Shown here: positions 1 to 9,001 of the stretch, piece after piece
How the letters are laid out: each line of letters opens with the position of its first letter
Position numbering within the stretch: the first letter of the stretch is position 1
Origin: an uncultured Eubacterium sp.
Lineage (GTDB): Bacteria > Bacillota > Clostridia > Lachnospirales > Lachnospiraceae
Reading direction: 5' to 3'
Length of the DNA: 64,000 nucleotides
Assembly: GCA_934316845.1 (NCBI GenBank)
Contig: CAKRDZ010000006.1
Coordinates: 37,350 to 101,349, forward strand
Notes under the pieces: model-generated
Seen by the model: only the letters and a program-made list of their open reading frames with translations
Databases searched by the model: none
What the model was told of the DNA's origin: nothing
Position numbers and translations under genes: made by a program

Positions 1-1751
1 TGATTGCGACATTTCTGCCGGATGAAGTTGTTGACGGCCTGTATCAGGCAGTCGAAGAAGCAGGGCTGCAGGTGGCAAGTCTGACGTTAGAGCCAATTGC
101 AGCTATTAACGTAGCAATTCCGGAGCGCTTCCGGCTTTTGAACATTGCCTTGGTAGACGTTGGTGCCGGTACATCGGATATTTCTGTTGTCAATGGGGGA
201 AGTGTGATCGCTTATGGCATGATGCCGCTTGCCGGAGATGAGATCACGGAAGCGATCGCCAAAAAATATCTGACGGACTTTGAGACGGCAGAAAAAGCCA
301 AAAAAGAGGCGGATAGAAAGAAAGTAGTTACGATTAAGGATATTATGGGAGAAGTGATAAAAGTTCCCCAGGAAGATATTCATAGAGTGGCGGAAGAGGC
401 GCTGGATCCGATTGTCAGCAATGTAGCACAAAAGATTATCGAGTTAAACGGAGATAGTCCGGTCAGTGCAGTGTTTGTTGTCGGTGGAGGAGGAAAGATG
501 CCGGGCTTTACCCAGAAACTGGCAGAAGAATTGAATCTTCCGGAAAACCGTGTGGCAATCCGTGGCGCAGAAGTGCTGCAGCAGATTGATTTTAGCGCAA
601 CAAATGTCAAAAAAGATTCGACGCTGGTAACACCGATCGGAATCTGTCTCGAATATTATGAGCAGAAAAGCAGTTTTATCTATGTCAATGTCAACGGTGC
701 ACGCGTAAAAATTTATGACAATGGAAAAGCAACGGTGTTAGATGCGTGCATTCACGCGGGATTTTCACAGGACAGCCTGTTTCCTTCCCGTGGTGCGGGG
801 ATTCATTATACCATGAATGGAGAAGCGCGGGAAGCCAAAGGATATCTCGGAGAGCCGGCGGAAGTGACAATAAATGGAAAAGAAACCAGTCTCAACGAAT
901 TGGTCAAAGAAGAGGACGATGTGGAGATCAAGCCGGCATCCAAAGGGGAGGCGGCTCGTCTCACGGTCGGACGCATTAAAGAATGTCAGCATAAGATAAA
1001 GATACACTGGTTTGATGAAGCGTTGGAATATCCGGTGAAAACTTATGTCAACGGCAAAAAGTGTGATAACGATTATGTGATCCGGGAAGGCGACCAAATT
1101 GCCATTGATGAGACTTGTAAGATCGAAGAATTGTTTGATTATACCGGCATGGAGAAGCGGGAAGATATTGTATTAAATGGCGAAAAAGCGTCACTTACCA
1201 AACGTGTGGCAGAAGGCGATGAGATAACCGCTGTACCGGTTGTAAAAAAGACATCCGGGCAATCACAAAAAACGGCAGAAAGTAATAAAAAACCGGATGC
1301 GATCCGGGATATGGTAAAACAGATACAAAAGGAAAATGAGCAGCCGGCAGAGGATCCCCTGCTTGCGGCACCAAAACCGCTTCCATCGTGGGCGGCAGAT
1401 CTGCCATTTATGACAAAGAATCACCAGACAGAGCAGCCGGCGGCGTTGATAACGCCAATACCGGCAGAAGTTCCGGAAGAGGCCGCACCGGTTTCCGCAC
1501 CTGCGGCATTTGAACCGGCAGCGCCTGCAGCTGCACAGCCAAAAAGAATTAAGGTTGAGATCAATGGCACACCGACTCTTTTACCGGAAAAAGACAGACC
1601 GATTTTTGTGGATCTGTTTGATGTGTATCCGATCGATCTGACAAAGCCGGGCGGAAAACGAATGGTTTCGAGACTAAACGGAATTGATGTTATCGATTTT
1701 ACGATGCCGCTTCATGAAGGAGACCGGGTAGACTTGTATTGGGAAAAGTAA
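1..1751 (+). CDS. FtsA/actin-like ATPase domain protein (5' truncated by window)
   Basis: The reading frame is open from base 3, so the gene begins before the window; the GTG at 72 is only an internal codon. The first ~190 visible residues carry the C-terminal half of an actin/FtsA-type fold: a phosphate-binding stretch (DVGAGTSDIS) and an adenosine-binding stretch (VVGGGGKMPGF). About 370 residues follow that canonical FtsA lacks: small beta-rich, ubiquitin-like segments with repeated 'NGK...EGD.I' patterns, an Ala/Pro-rich linker near 1430-1540, and a last domain ending at 1751. Family knowledge places such proteins at membranes in cell division or in pilus/secretion assembly; which applies here cannot be told. 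The stop is 20 bases before the next gene's start, so co-transcription is likely. Confidence 0.75.
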   Translation, partial: IATFLPDEVVDGLYQAVEEAGLQVASLTLEPIAAINVAIPERFRLLNIALVDVGAGTSDISVVNGGSVIAYGMMPLAGDEITEAIAKKYLTDFETAEKAKKEADRKKVVTIKDIMGEVIKVPQEDIHRVAEEALDPIVSNVAQKIIELNGDSPVSAVFVVGGGGKMPGFTQKLAEELNLPENRVAIRGAEVLQQIDFSATNVKKDSTLVTPIGICLEYYEQKSSFIYVNVNGARVKIYDNGKATVLDACIHAGFSQDSLFPSRGAGIHYTMNGEAREAKGYLGEPAEVTINGKETSLNELVKEEDDVEIKPASKGEAARLTVGRIKECQHKIKIHWFDEALEYPVKTYVNGKKCDNDYVIREGDQIAIDETCKIEELFDYTGMEKREDIVLNGEKASLTKRVAEGDEITAVPVVKKTSGQSQKTAESNKKPDAIRDMVKQIQKENEQPAEDPLLAAPKPLPSWAADLPFMTKNHQTEQPAALITPIPAEVPEEAAPVSAPAAFEPAAPAAAQPKRIKVEINGTPTLLPEKDRPIFVDLFDVYPIDLTKPGGKRMVSRLNGIDVIDFTMPLHEGDRVDLYWEK

Positions 1752-1770
1752 CGTGATAGGAGAAATCAGG

Positions 1771-2580
1771 ATGGAATTGTACAGCATTGCCAGCGGGAGC
1801 AGCGGAAACAGCATTTTCGCAGGAACGTCGGCAGAAAATACCGGTATTTTACTCGATGCCGGTATCAGTAAGAAAAGAATTGAAGAAGGTCTGGCGCAGA
1901 GACAGCTGTCGATGGAGCAGGTGGAGGCTGTTTTTATCACACATGAACATGCCGATCATATCAGCGGGCTTGGCCCGATCGCACGGAAATATGCGATTCC
2001 CATTTATGCGACAGAGGGAACGATACAATACATACGGGAAACCGGAAAATGTGGCAAAGTGGATTCGGATCTGTTTCACTGCGTACGTCCCGATGAATCC
2101 GTACATGTTGCCGGCATGGAGATCACACCGTTTTCCATTTCCCACGATGCCGCGGATCCGGTAGGATATACGATGCGGGCAGAGGGGAAAAAACTGGCCG
2201 TAGCGACCGATATGGGAGAATATACCGATTATACGGTCTCTCATCTGCAGGATTGTGACGGCATGCTTCTGGAGGCAAATCACGATATCAATATGCTTCA
2301 GGTCGGCAGCTATCCGTATTCTTTGAAGATGAGGATATTGGGGAAAAAAGGACACCTTTCCAACGATGCCTGCGGAAGGCTTTTAAAACGATTGATGGCA
2401 CATAAACTGCGGCATGTTCTTTTGGGGCATCTGAGCCAGGATAACAATTATCCGGAACTTGCCTATGAGACGGTCAAATACGAGTTGACGCAGGAAGAAG
2501 GCATGGTGCCGGGAAAAGATTTTGTATTGGATGTTGCACGTAGAAATGAACCCACTCCACCGATTTTGGTGCAAGGTTAA
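1771..2580 (+). CDS. MBL-fold metallo-hydrolase, WalJ/YycJ-like
   Basis: A 269-residue cytosolic metallo-beta-lactamase-fold protein. The metal-binding motif HEHADH is at residues 58-63, with further family residues in SISHDA, ATDMGEY, EANHD and LLGHLSQDN. Length and the N-terminus MELYSIASGSSGNS fit the YycJ/WalJ group of presumed nucleases or phosphodiesterases, which in other Firmicutes sits beside walRK; that operon is not here. I chose the ATG at 1771, preceded by AGGAG in good register, over an in-frame GTG at 1753 that lacks a site. Substrate unknown. Confidence 0.85.
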   Translation: MELYSIASGSSGNSIFAGTSAENTGILLDAGISKKRIEEGLAQRQLSMEQVEAVFITHEHADHISGLGPIARKYAIPIYATEGTIQYIRETGKCGKVDSDLFHCVRPDESVHVAGMEITPFSISHDAADPVGYTMRAEGKKLAVATDMGEYTDYTVSHLQDCDGMLLEANHDINMLQVGSYPYSLKMRILGKKGHLSNDACGRLLKRLMAHKLRHVLLGHLSQDNNYPELAYETVKYELTQEEGMVPGKDFVLDVARRNEPTPPILVQG

Positions 2581-2608
2581 TAGATTACAATAAGAAATGG
2601 AGATTATT

Positions 2609-2881
2609 ATGAAGAAGACAATTATTACGGTAGTAGGAAAAGACAGCGTAGGAATCATTGCAAAAGTATGTACTTATCTTTCAGACAAAACCATTAACAT
2701 TCTGGACATTTCCCAGACGATCGTGGATGGGTATTTTAACATGATGATGATCGTAAATATGGAAGATGCGACAAAAAGTTTTGCTGAAATTTCAGAAGAA
2801 CTTGAAAAGATGGGCGAAGAGATCCATTGTATCATCCGCGTACAGCGAGAGGAAATTTTTAACAAAATGCACCGCATCTAA
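2609..2881 (+). CDS. ACT domain protein
   Basis: A 90-residue stand-alone ACT domain; the N-terminus reads as the ligand-binding beta-alpha-beta turn (VVGKDSVGIIAKV). Such domains bind amino acids and regulate enzymes or act as GcvR-like regulators. Start is the ATG at 2609 with GGAG six bases upstream; an in-frame ATG at 2597 lacks a site. It lies 14 bases before a UPF0210 gene, a pairing conserved across Firmicutes, which implies the two work together. Ligand unknown. Confidence 0.88.
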   Translation: MKKTIITVVGKDSVGIIAKVCTYLSDKTINILDISQTIVDGYFNMMMIVNMEDATKSFAEISEELEKMGEEIHCIIRVQREEIFNKMHRI

Positions 2882-2895
2882 GGAGGATAAAAACT

Positions 2896-4260
2896 GTGAT
2901 TAATATACATGAAGTAATTGAAACGAATGATATGATCGAAAAGGAAAATCTCGACGTGCGTACCATTACGATGGGGATCAGCCTGTTGGACTGCATTGAC
3001 AGTGATCTTGATAAAGTATGCGATAACATTTACAACAAGATCACGACGATGGCAAAAGATCTTGTCGAAGTCGGCGAAGAGATCAGCATGGAGTACGGAA
3101 TTCCGATTGTAAACAAACGTATTTCCATCACACCGGCTGCTCTGATCGGAGGCTCGGCCTGCAAGAGTCCGGAGGATTTTGTACAGATCGCCAAAGCGCT
3201 TGACCGCGCAGCAAAGACGGTTGGCGTAAACTTTATCGGCGGTTACACGGCACTGGTATCGAAGAAGATGACAAAAGCAGATGAGTATCTGATCCGTTCG
3301 ATCCCACAGGCACTTGCCTGCACAGAGCGTGTGTGCAGTTCCGTCAATGTCGGTTCGACAAAGACCGGTCTGGATATGGATGCCATCCGATTGATGGGAA
3401 AAATTGTAAAAGACACGGCAAAACTGACCGCCGATCAGGATTCCCTTGGCTGTGCCAAACTGGTTGTCTTTTGTAATGCGCCGGATGATAACCCATTTAT
3501 GGCAGGTGCGTTCCACGGTGTTACGGAAGGTGACGCGATCATCAATGTCGGTGTCAGCGGCCCCGGTGTAGTAAAAACAGCACTTGAGAGCGTAAAAGAC
3601 AAAGATTTTGGAAAAGTATGTGAAACGATCAAAAAGACGGCATTTAAGATTACCCGTGTCGGCCAGCTGGTGGCGTATGAGGCATCTCACCGTCTGAATG
3701 TACCGTTTGGTATCATCGACCTGTCTCTTGCTCCGACTCCGGCAGTCGGGGACAGTATCGCGGAGATTTTTGAGGCTCTCGGACTGGAACGTGCCGGCGC
3801 GCCGGGAACGACGGCAGCTCTTGCTATGTTAAACGACCAGGTGAAAAAGGGCGGTGTTATGGCATCTTCCTACGTCGGTGGTTTGAGCGGTGCGTTTATC
3901 CCTGTCAGCGAGGACCAGGGAATGATCGATGCGGTCAACGATGGCGCATTGACCTTGGAAAAACTGGAAGCGATGACCTGTGTATGTTCCGTAGGACTTG
4001 ACATGATCGCAATTCCGGGAGATACGAAAGAGACGACCATCGCCGGCATCATTGCCGACGAGATGGCGATCGGTATGGTAAACCAGAAAACGACGGCTGT
4101 CCGCGTGATTCCGGTACAGGGCAAGAAAGTCGGTGATACGGCAGAATTTGGCGGTCTGCTTGGTTATGCGCCAATCATGCCGGTCAATACATTTGGCTGT
4201 GATGATTTCGTCAATCGTCCGGGAAGAATACCGGCACCGATCCACAGCTTTAAAAACTAG
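2896..4260 (+). CDS. PFL-family (UPF0210/DUF711-type) protein
   Basis: A 454-residue soluble protein starting at GTG after a strong AAGGAGG. It matches the UPF0210 family in length and conserved stretches (GISLLDCIDSD near the start, GGSACKSPEDF, NVGVSGPGVV, LSLAPTPAVGDS, and a glycine-rich LGYAPIMPVN end). The family name reflects a distant fold resemblance to pyruvate formate-lyase; no reaction is established. Pairing with the upstream ACT gene suggests an amino-acid-responsive role, which is inference. Confidence 0.87.
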   Translation: MINIHEVIETNDMIEKENLDVRTITMGISLLDCIDSDLDKVCDNIYNKITTMAKDLVEVGEEISMEYGIPIVNKRISITPAALIGGSACKSPEDFVQIAKALDRAAKTVGVNFIGGYTALVSKKMTKADEYLIRSIPQALACTERVCSSVNVGSTKTGLDMDAIRLMGKIVKDTAKLTADQDSLGCAKLVVFCNAPDDNPFMAGAFHGVTEGDAIINVGVSGPGVVKTALESVKDKDFGKVCETIKKTAFKITRVGQLVAYEASHRLNVPFGIIDLSLAPTPAVGDSIAEIFEALGLERAGAPGTTAALAMLNDQVKKGGVMASSYVGGLSGAFIPVSEDQGMIDAVNDGALTLEKLEAMTCVCSVGLDMIAIPGDTKETTIAGIIADEMAIGMVNQKTTAVRVIPVQGKKVGDTAEFGGLLGYAPIMPVNTFGCDDFVNRPGRIPAPIHSFKN

Positions 4261-4289
4261 GAAACTATTCAGGAACAATGAATAGTTTC
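4261..4289 (+). other. perfect 10-bp inverted repeat between UPF0210 gene and pepD
   Basis: Starting at the base after the UPF0210 stop, GAAACTATTC (4261-4270) is repeated inverted as GAATAGTTTC (4280-4289) around a 9-base loop. No T-run follows, so it is more likely an mRNA-stability or processing hairpin than a terminator. It ends about 10 bases before the pepD ribosome site. Confidence 0.6.
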
Positions 4290-4310
4290 ATAAACAATTC
4301 AGGAGGCTAT

Positions 4311-5765
4311 ATGTTAGAGCAGATTGACTATAAGACTATTTTTCACTATTTTGAAGAAATTTCAAAAGTACCAAGAGGTTCCTATCACAATGAAAAAATC
4401 AGTGATTATCTGGTGCAGTTTGCAAAAGAACGCGCAATAGCCTATCGACAGGAAACTTGTGGAAATGTAATTTTCTGGAAACCGGCTTCTCCGGACTGCC
4501 GCTCCACGAAGACTGTTATGATGCAGGGGCACATGGATATGGTTTGTGTCTGCGAAGACGACTCCCATGATTTTGCGACAGAGGGATTGAATCTGCAGAT
4601 CCACGGAGACTGGCTGGAAGCGGAAAAAACGACGCTGGGAGGCGACGACGGGATTGCGCTGGCATACATTCTTGCCGTTTTTGCCGATGATACGCTGACG
4701 CATCCGGCATTGGAAGCCGTGATCACGGTGGATGAGGAAGTCGGTATGGAAGGGGCTTCCGCATTGGATGCCTCGGATCTGAAAGCCGATTACCTGATCA
4801 ATATTGATAACGAAGAAGAGGGTGTACTTCTTGTCAGCTGCGCCGGTGGTGCCAGTGTAGATGTCTGCGTGGAAGGAACGCTGGAAAAACAGAGCGGAAT
4901 CCCGGTAGAGATATGCCTTTCCGGACTTTGCGGCGGGCATTCCGGGACAGAGATCGACAAACATCCTGCCAATGCCTCCATCCTTTTGGGGCGTTTGCTG
5001 CGAGGCGTGAAAGAAGACATCTGTCTGCACACAATAACCGGTGGCGATAAGGACAACGTCATTACGCCAAAAGCAGCCGCAACGATTCTCTGTACCGGAG
5101 AGGTATCTGCGGTCTGTGACTGTTTACAGCAGACAAAAGAGCAGTTGTGTCAGGAGTTTGTAGCAGCAGAGCCGAATCTTACGATAGATATTATTCCGGG
5201 CGAAAGAATGGAAATGGAAGTGTTTTCCGGTAGTTTTACCAAACAACTGTTAGACTATCTGAACCTTACGATCACCGGGGTGCAGGTAATGAGTGCCCAG
5301 GTTACGGGAATGGTTGAAAGTTCCTTGAATCTTGGGATTGTGAAGACCGGCGCCGGACAAATTCAGATGTCGTATTCGGTGCGGAGCCAGAAACAGACCT
5401 ACAAAGAGTATATGGTTTCGCAGGTGCGGACATTGGCTGCACACATTTTTGACGGAGAAACCAAGGCCGGTGTGACGGTTCGCGGCGAATATCCGGCATG
5501 GGATTATAAGCAGGATTCGGTGCTTCGTCAGGTGATGACTTCCTGTTATGAAAAGCGGTTTGGAGAAAGCCCACGTGTCGAGGGCATTCATGCCGGTCTG
5601 GAATGCGGCATTCTTTTGCAAAAAATGCCAGATCTTGACATTGTTTCGATGGGACCGGAGATTCAGGATATTCATACGGTAAAAGAGAGGCTTTCAATCT
5701 CATCGGCAAAACGAAATTATGATTATCTGCTGGATGTGTTGTCGGCACTGGCAGAGATGGAATAG
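4311..5765 (+). CDS. pepD: aminoacyl-histidine dipeptidase (peptidase M20C)
   Basis: A 484-residue cytosolic dizinc dipeptidase of the PepD/carnosinase-like M20C family, cleaving Xaa-His and other dipeptides. Metal and catalytic motifs appear in order: MQGHMDMV (His, Asp), GGDDGIA (bridging Asp), DEEVGMEGA (catalytic Glu and metal Glu), NIDNEEEG (Asp), and a C-terminal IHAGLECGIL (His). Length matches the family. The ATG at 4311 follows CAGGAGG; an in-frame ATG at 4278 lies inside the upstream hairpin and is rejected. Downstream is a NUDIX gene 29 bases away. Confidence 0.93.
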   Translation: MLEQIDYKTIFHYFEEISKVPRGSYHNEKISDYLVQFAKERAIAYRQETCGNVIFWKPASPDCRSTKTVMMQGHMDMVCVCEDDSHDFATEGLNLQIHGDWLEAEKTTLGGDDGIALAYILAVFADDTLTHPALEAVITVDEEVGMEGASALDASDLKADYLINIDNEEEGVLLVSCAGGASVDVCVEGTLEKQSGIPVEICLSGLCGGHSGTEIDKHPANASILLGRLLRGVKEDICLHTITGGDKDNVITPKAAATILCTGEVSAVCDCLQQTKEQLCQEFVAAEPNLTIDIIPGERMEMEVFSGSFTKQLLDYLNLTITGVQVMSAQVTGMVESSLNLGIVKTGAGQIQMSYSVRSQKQTYKEYMVSQVRTLAAHIFDGETKAGVTVRGEYPAWDYKQDSVLRQVMTSCYEKRFGESPRVEGIHAGLECGILLQKMPDLDIVSMGPEIQDIHTVKERLSISSAKRNYDYLLDVLSALAEME

Positions 5766-5794
5766 GAGTGCAATACCTCCGGATTGGAGCAATT

Positions 5795-6331
5795 ATGGAA
5801 AAATTTACAATTTTAGGAAAAGAACTTGCTTATCATGGCAGGATCATAGATTTTTACAAATTAAAGTTACGGACACCGGCAGGACATGAAGTTTCCTGGG
5901 ATCATATTGAACACAAAGGGGCTTCTGCGGTTCTTCCGATCGATGCCGAGGGAAACGTGCTTACGGTGACACAATACCGTGGTGCCATTGATGATATTAT
6001 GATTGAGATTCCGGCGGGCGGACGTGACAGTGTGGAAGAAGATTTTGCGGTTTGTGCGGCGAGAGAACTGGAAGAAGAGACCGGATTCCGAGCAGGAAGT
6101 CTGGAACATCTTGTGGATATCCATACGGCAGCTGCGTATACAAGCGAAAAAATTGCCATTTATGTGGCAAAAGATCTGATTCCAAGCAGACAGCATCTTG
6201 ATGAGGATGAGTTTGTTGACATCCGCAGATATACATTTGAAGAACTCAATGAAATGATCTTTTCAGGCAAGATCACGGATTCCAAGACAATTGCTGCGGT
6301 GATGGCATATCAGACCAAAGAGAGAAAATAA
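5795..6331 (+). CDS. NUDIX hydrolase, ADP-ribose pyrophosphatase-like
   Basis: A 178-residue NUDIX hydrolase. The full box G-x5-E-x7-REUxEExGU is at residues 76-98, ending RELEEETGF. The N-terminal half resembles ADP-ribose pyrophosphatases (NudF/YqkG), which split ADP-ribose into AMP and ribose 5-phosphate. The ATG at 5795 has GGAG five bases upstream. It sits just before spoIIM, as yqkG does near spoIIM in Bacillus subtilis, which supports both calls. Confidence 0.88.
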   Translation: MEKFTILGKELAYHGRIIDFYKLKLRTPAGHEVSWDHIEHKGASAVLPIDAEGNVLTVTQYRGAIDDIMIEIPAGGRDSVEEDFAVCAARELEEETGFRAGSLEHLVDIHTAAAYTSEKIAIYVAKDLIPSRQHLDEDEFVDIRRYTFEELNEMIFSGKITDSKTIAAVMAYQTKERK

Positions 6332-6397
6332 TCCGTGTACTATTTTTCCTTTGTCCGGCATAGGATATGATAAAGGACAGGCAAAGGGAGGAGTTGT

Positions 6398-6949
6398 ATG
6401 ACTTTATTTGATTTTATAAAAGACCGGAAAAGGAAGGCAGTTTTGTTTTTCCTGACCGGTTTTTTTAGTGGCGGTATTCTTTATTTCCTCTGCCGGGAAG
6501 CAGCGGCAGATGCGTATGAAGAATTGTGGCAGAATGTAAAGATCTGGATAACGGAAGAAATGCCGTTTGTGTCCACTTTTTTGTATACGTTATGGAGGCG
6601 GGGAAAGACCGCTTTTGTCATCTTTTTGGCAGGAAATACAAGGTGGAATCGAGGAGTGTTTCGGGCTTTTATCGTCTGGGAAGGGGGTAAGGCCGGGTTT
6701 TTAATGACGCTTATGTGTATGCATATGGGAGTCAAAGGCTTTTTTTGCTGTGTAGCGTCCGCAGTGCCGCATATGTTCTTTTTTGTACCTGCCTATGTGA
6801 TTTTTATTTATGGCTGCCTGGAGAAAAAAAGAAAGTATAAAAGTGCTATTCAGGGCGGTTTTATCGCGGCTGTCGTACTTGGCTGTGTCGTACAGGCGGC
6901 GCTGGGACAAAAAGTGGTATTCGTTTTGCAATCGTTCACATTTTGGTAA
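6398..6949 (+). CDS. spoIIM: stage II sporulation protein M
   Basis: A 183-residue integral membrane protein with about five hydrophobic segments (roughly residues 14-32, 65-78, 95-112, 120-138 and 152-172). In the spore-forming Firmicutes SpoIIM is part of the SpoIID-SpoIIM-SpoIIP complex that thins septal peptidoglycan and drives engulfment. The call rests on size, topology, the residues around CMHMGVKGF, and position after the NUDIX gene; there is no short catalytic signature. A strong AAAGGGAGG precedes the ATG. Confidence 0.75.
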   Translation: MTLFDFIKDRKRKAVLFFLTGFFSGGILYFLCREAAADAYEELWQNVKIWITEEMPFVSTFLYTLWRRGKTAFVIFLAGNTRWNRGVFRAFIVWEGGKAGFLMTLMCMHMGVKGFFCCVASAVPHMFFFVPAYVIFIYGCLEKKRKYKSAIQGGFIAAVVLGCVVQAALGQKVVFVLQSFTFW

Positions 6950-7009
6950 CATAAAGATAGTACAATAAGAAAGTATTTTGTATTAGTCCGATTTAAGGAG
7001 GTTAAGGTT

Positions 7010-8086
7010 TTGATTGAAGTAACAAATTTAGTAAAGCGGTACGGCGACCGGAATGTCGTTGATAATCTGAGCTTTACGGTAGACAAAGGGCAGATAGTAG
7101 GTTTTCTGGGACCAAATGGTGCAGGTAAATCGACGACCATGAATATTATTACCGGTTATATATCTGCGACAAGCGGAACAGTAAAAGTAAATGGGTATGA
7201 TATCTATGATGACCCGGAAAAGGCAAAAGCGTGCATCGGATATCTTCCGGAGCAGCCTCCTGTATATCCGGATATGAAAGTAAGAGAATATCTTAATTTT
7301 GTGGCAGATCTGAAAAAAGTGAAAGTATCCGAAAAAGATAAAAAACTTCGTTATGTTATGAAATCTACGAAGATCCTGGATGTATCCGAACGACTGATCA
7401 AGCATTTGTCCAAAGGATACAAACAGCGTGTGGGACTTGCCGGCGCAATGCTTGGAGATCCGGATATTTTGATCTTAGACGAGCCTACGGTAGGACTGGA
7501 TCCAAAGCAGATCATAGAGATCCGTAACCTGATCACGGAACTCAGTAAAAATCATACGATTCTTCTGAGTTCACATATTATGCAGGAAGTAAGTGCGGTA
7601 TGTAACCAGATCATCATTATCAATCAGGGACAGTTGATCCTGTATGATAAACCGGAAAATATTTCCTCGCATATTGCACAGACCAATGATCTGACATTGA
7701 CAATAAAAGGAAATAAAGATCTTATTAAGAGTATTATCGATTCTTTTGAAGAAGTGATCAATTCGAAGGTTCTTGGTACGGATACAAAAGAAGTTTACCA
7801 GGTGGAATTGTCCACTTCGATCGAGGATGACATCCGCGAAGCCCTGTTCTACAAACTGTCAGATGCGAAATGTCCGGTCCTCGAACTGAACCATAAAGTG
7901 CCGACTCTGGAAGAAGTATTCCTTCGTCTGACCGGAGAGGGTACAAAGCAGTATGGCGGAAAAATGAGTAAAGAAGAGAAGAAGAAAATGAGACAAAAAC
8001 TTGCAAAGCGCGAAGAGGCTGCGGAAAAAGAAGCAGAAAAAACAGCAGAACGCGCAGAGCAGAGTGAAGAAAAGGAGGAACAATAA
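7010..8086 (+). CDS. ABC transporter ATP-binding protein, GldA-like
   Basis: A 358-residue ATPase starting at TTG after TAAGGAGG. Walker A GPNGAGKST is at 34-42, signature LSKGY at 133-137, Walker B ILILDEP at 153-159, and the H-loop His in SSHIMQE. The last ~45 residues form an unusual Lys/Glu-rich tail, probably coiled-coil, beyond the usual ABC-2 C-terminal domain. One base separates its stop from the permease gene. With the next three genes it forms an operon like the gldA-gldF-gldG set known from Bacteroidetes and common in non-gliding bacteria. Substrate unknown. Confidence 0.9.
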   Translation: MIEVTNLVKRYGDRNVVDNLSFTVDKGQIVGFLGPNGAGKSTTMNIITGYISATSGTVKVNGYDIYDDPEKAKACIGYLPEQPPVYPDMKVREYLNFVADLKKVKVSEKDKKLRYVMKSTKILDVSERLIKHLSKGYKQRVGLAGAMLGDPDILILDEPTVGLDPKQIIEIRNLITELSKNHTILLSSHIMQEVSAVCNQIIIINQGQLILYDKPENISSHIAQTNDLTLTIKGNKDLIKSIIDSFEEVINSKVLGTDTKEVYQVELSTSIEDDIREALFYKLSDAKCPVLELNHKVPTLEEVFLRLTGEGTKQYGGKMSKEEKKKMRQKLAKREEAAEKEAEKTAERAEQSEEKEEQ

Positions 8087-8087
8087 C

Positions 8088-8978
8088 ATGTTTGCAGTTT
8101 ATAAAAAGGAGTTAAAATCCTATTTTACCTCTGTGATCGGATGGGTATTTATTGCGTTCTTTCTGGTCTTGGCTGGATTGTTTTTTATGGTATACAATCT
8201 GATGAGCGGATATACCAATTTTTCACTGGTATTGAGCAATGTGGAATTGTTTTTTATCCTGCTTCTGGTGCCGGTTCTTACGATGCGTATCATCGCAGAA
8301 GAAAACCGCCAGAAGACGGATCAGCTGCTGTACACATCTCCGGTATCGATCACAAAGATCATTTTTGGAAAATATCTGGCGCTTCTCACCTTGTTTGGGA
8401 TCGCGATGCTTATCGTATGTCTGTATCCGCTGATCCTGTCAGGACTTGTAAAACAGGTGGCGACGGGAACGGAGACGGTTGATTTTGCCATCGCATACGG
8501 AAGCATATTGGGATTCTTCCTTTTGGGAGCTGCGTATATTGCAATCGGTATGTTTATCTCCTCACTGACAGAAAGTCAGGTGATCGCGGCAGTAGCATCA
8601 GGTGTCATTATGATCTTTACGTATCTTATGACAGGCCTTGCGAACCTGCTTCCTTCCGGACATACTTTCGTATTCTGGTTCCTTGCTGTCCTTATCCTGG
8701 TTCTTTCCGTGGGACTGTATTACTGGATCCACAATGGCTGGCTTGCAGCGATCATCGGTGTGCTGGCAGAGGCTGCTTTGGTTATTCTGTTTCTTTTAAA
8801 GACAGAGAGTTTTGATGGTTTGATTGGTAATGTACTTGGTCAGATTTCTATTACAGACCGTTACCAGAATTTTACGTATGGTATTTTTGATGTAAGCGCT
8901 CTGGCTTATTATGTCAGCGTCGCATTTTTGTTTGTATTTATTACCATTCAAAGAATTAAAAAGAAACGTTTTAATTAA
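8088..8978 (+). CDS. ABC-2 type permease, GldF-like
   Basis: A 296-residue permease with six predicted membrane spans, a cytosolic N-terminus (MFAVYKKELKSYF) typical of ABC-2 permeases, and the conserved LTMRIIAEENRQKTDQLL stretch between spans 2 and 3. The ATG at 8088 has AAGGAGG upstream; longer in-frame starts lie inside the ATPase gene. It presumably forms the membrane channel for the preceding ATPase. Confidence 0.88.
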   Translation: MFAVYKKELKSYFTSVIGWVFIAFFLVLAGLFFMVYNLMSGYTNFSLVLSNVELFFILLLVPVLTMRIIAEENRQKTDQLLYTSPVSITKIIFGKYLALLTLFGIAMLIVCLYPLILSGLVKQVATGTETVDFAIAYGSILGFFLLGAAYIAIGMFISSLTESQVIAAVASGVIMIFTYLMTGLANLLPSGHTFVFWFLAVLILVLSVGLYYWIHNGWLAAIIGVLAEAALVILFLLKTESFDGLIGNVLGQISITDRYQNFTYGIFDVSALAYYVSVAFLFVFITIQRIKKKRFN

Positions 8979-9001
8979 GGACGCTTCGGATTGGAGGAAA
9001 C

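Noticed and set aside
7010..7010. Promoter just before the Gld-like operon (TTCACA near 6935 and TACAAT at 6961)
   Set aside because: The 20-base spacing is too long to support a claim.
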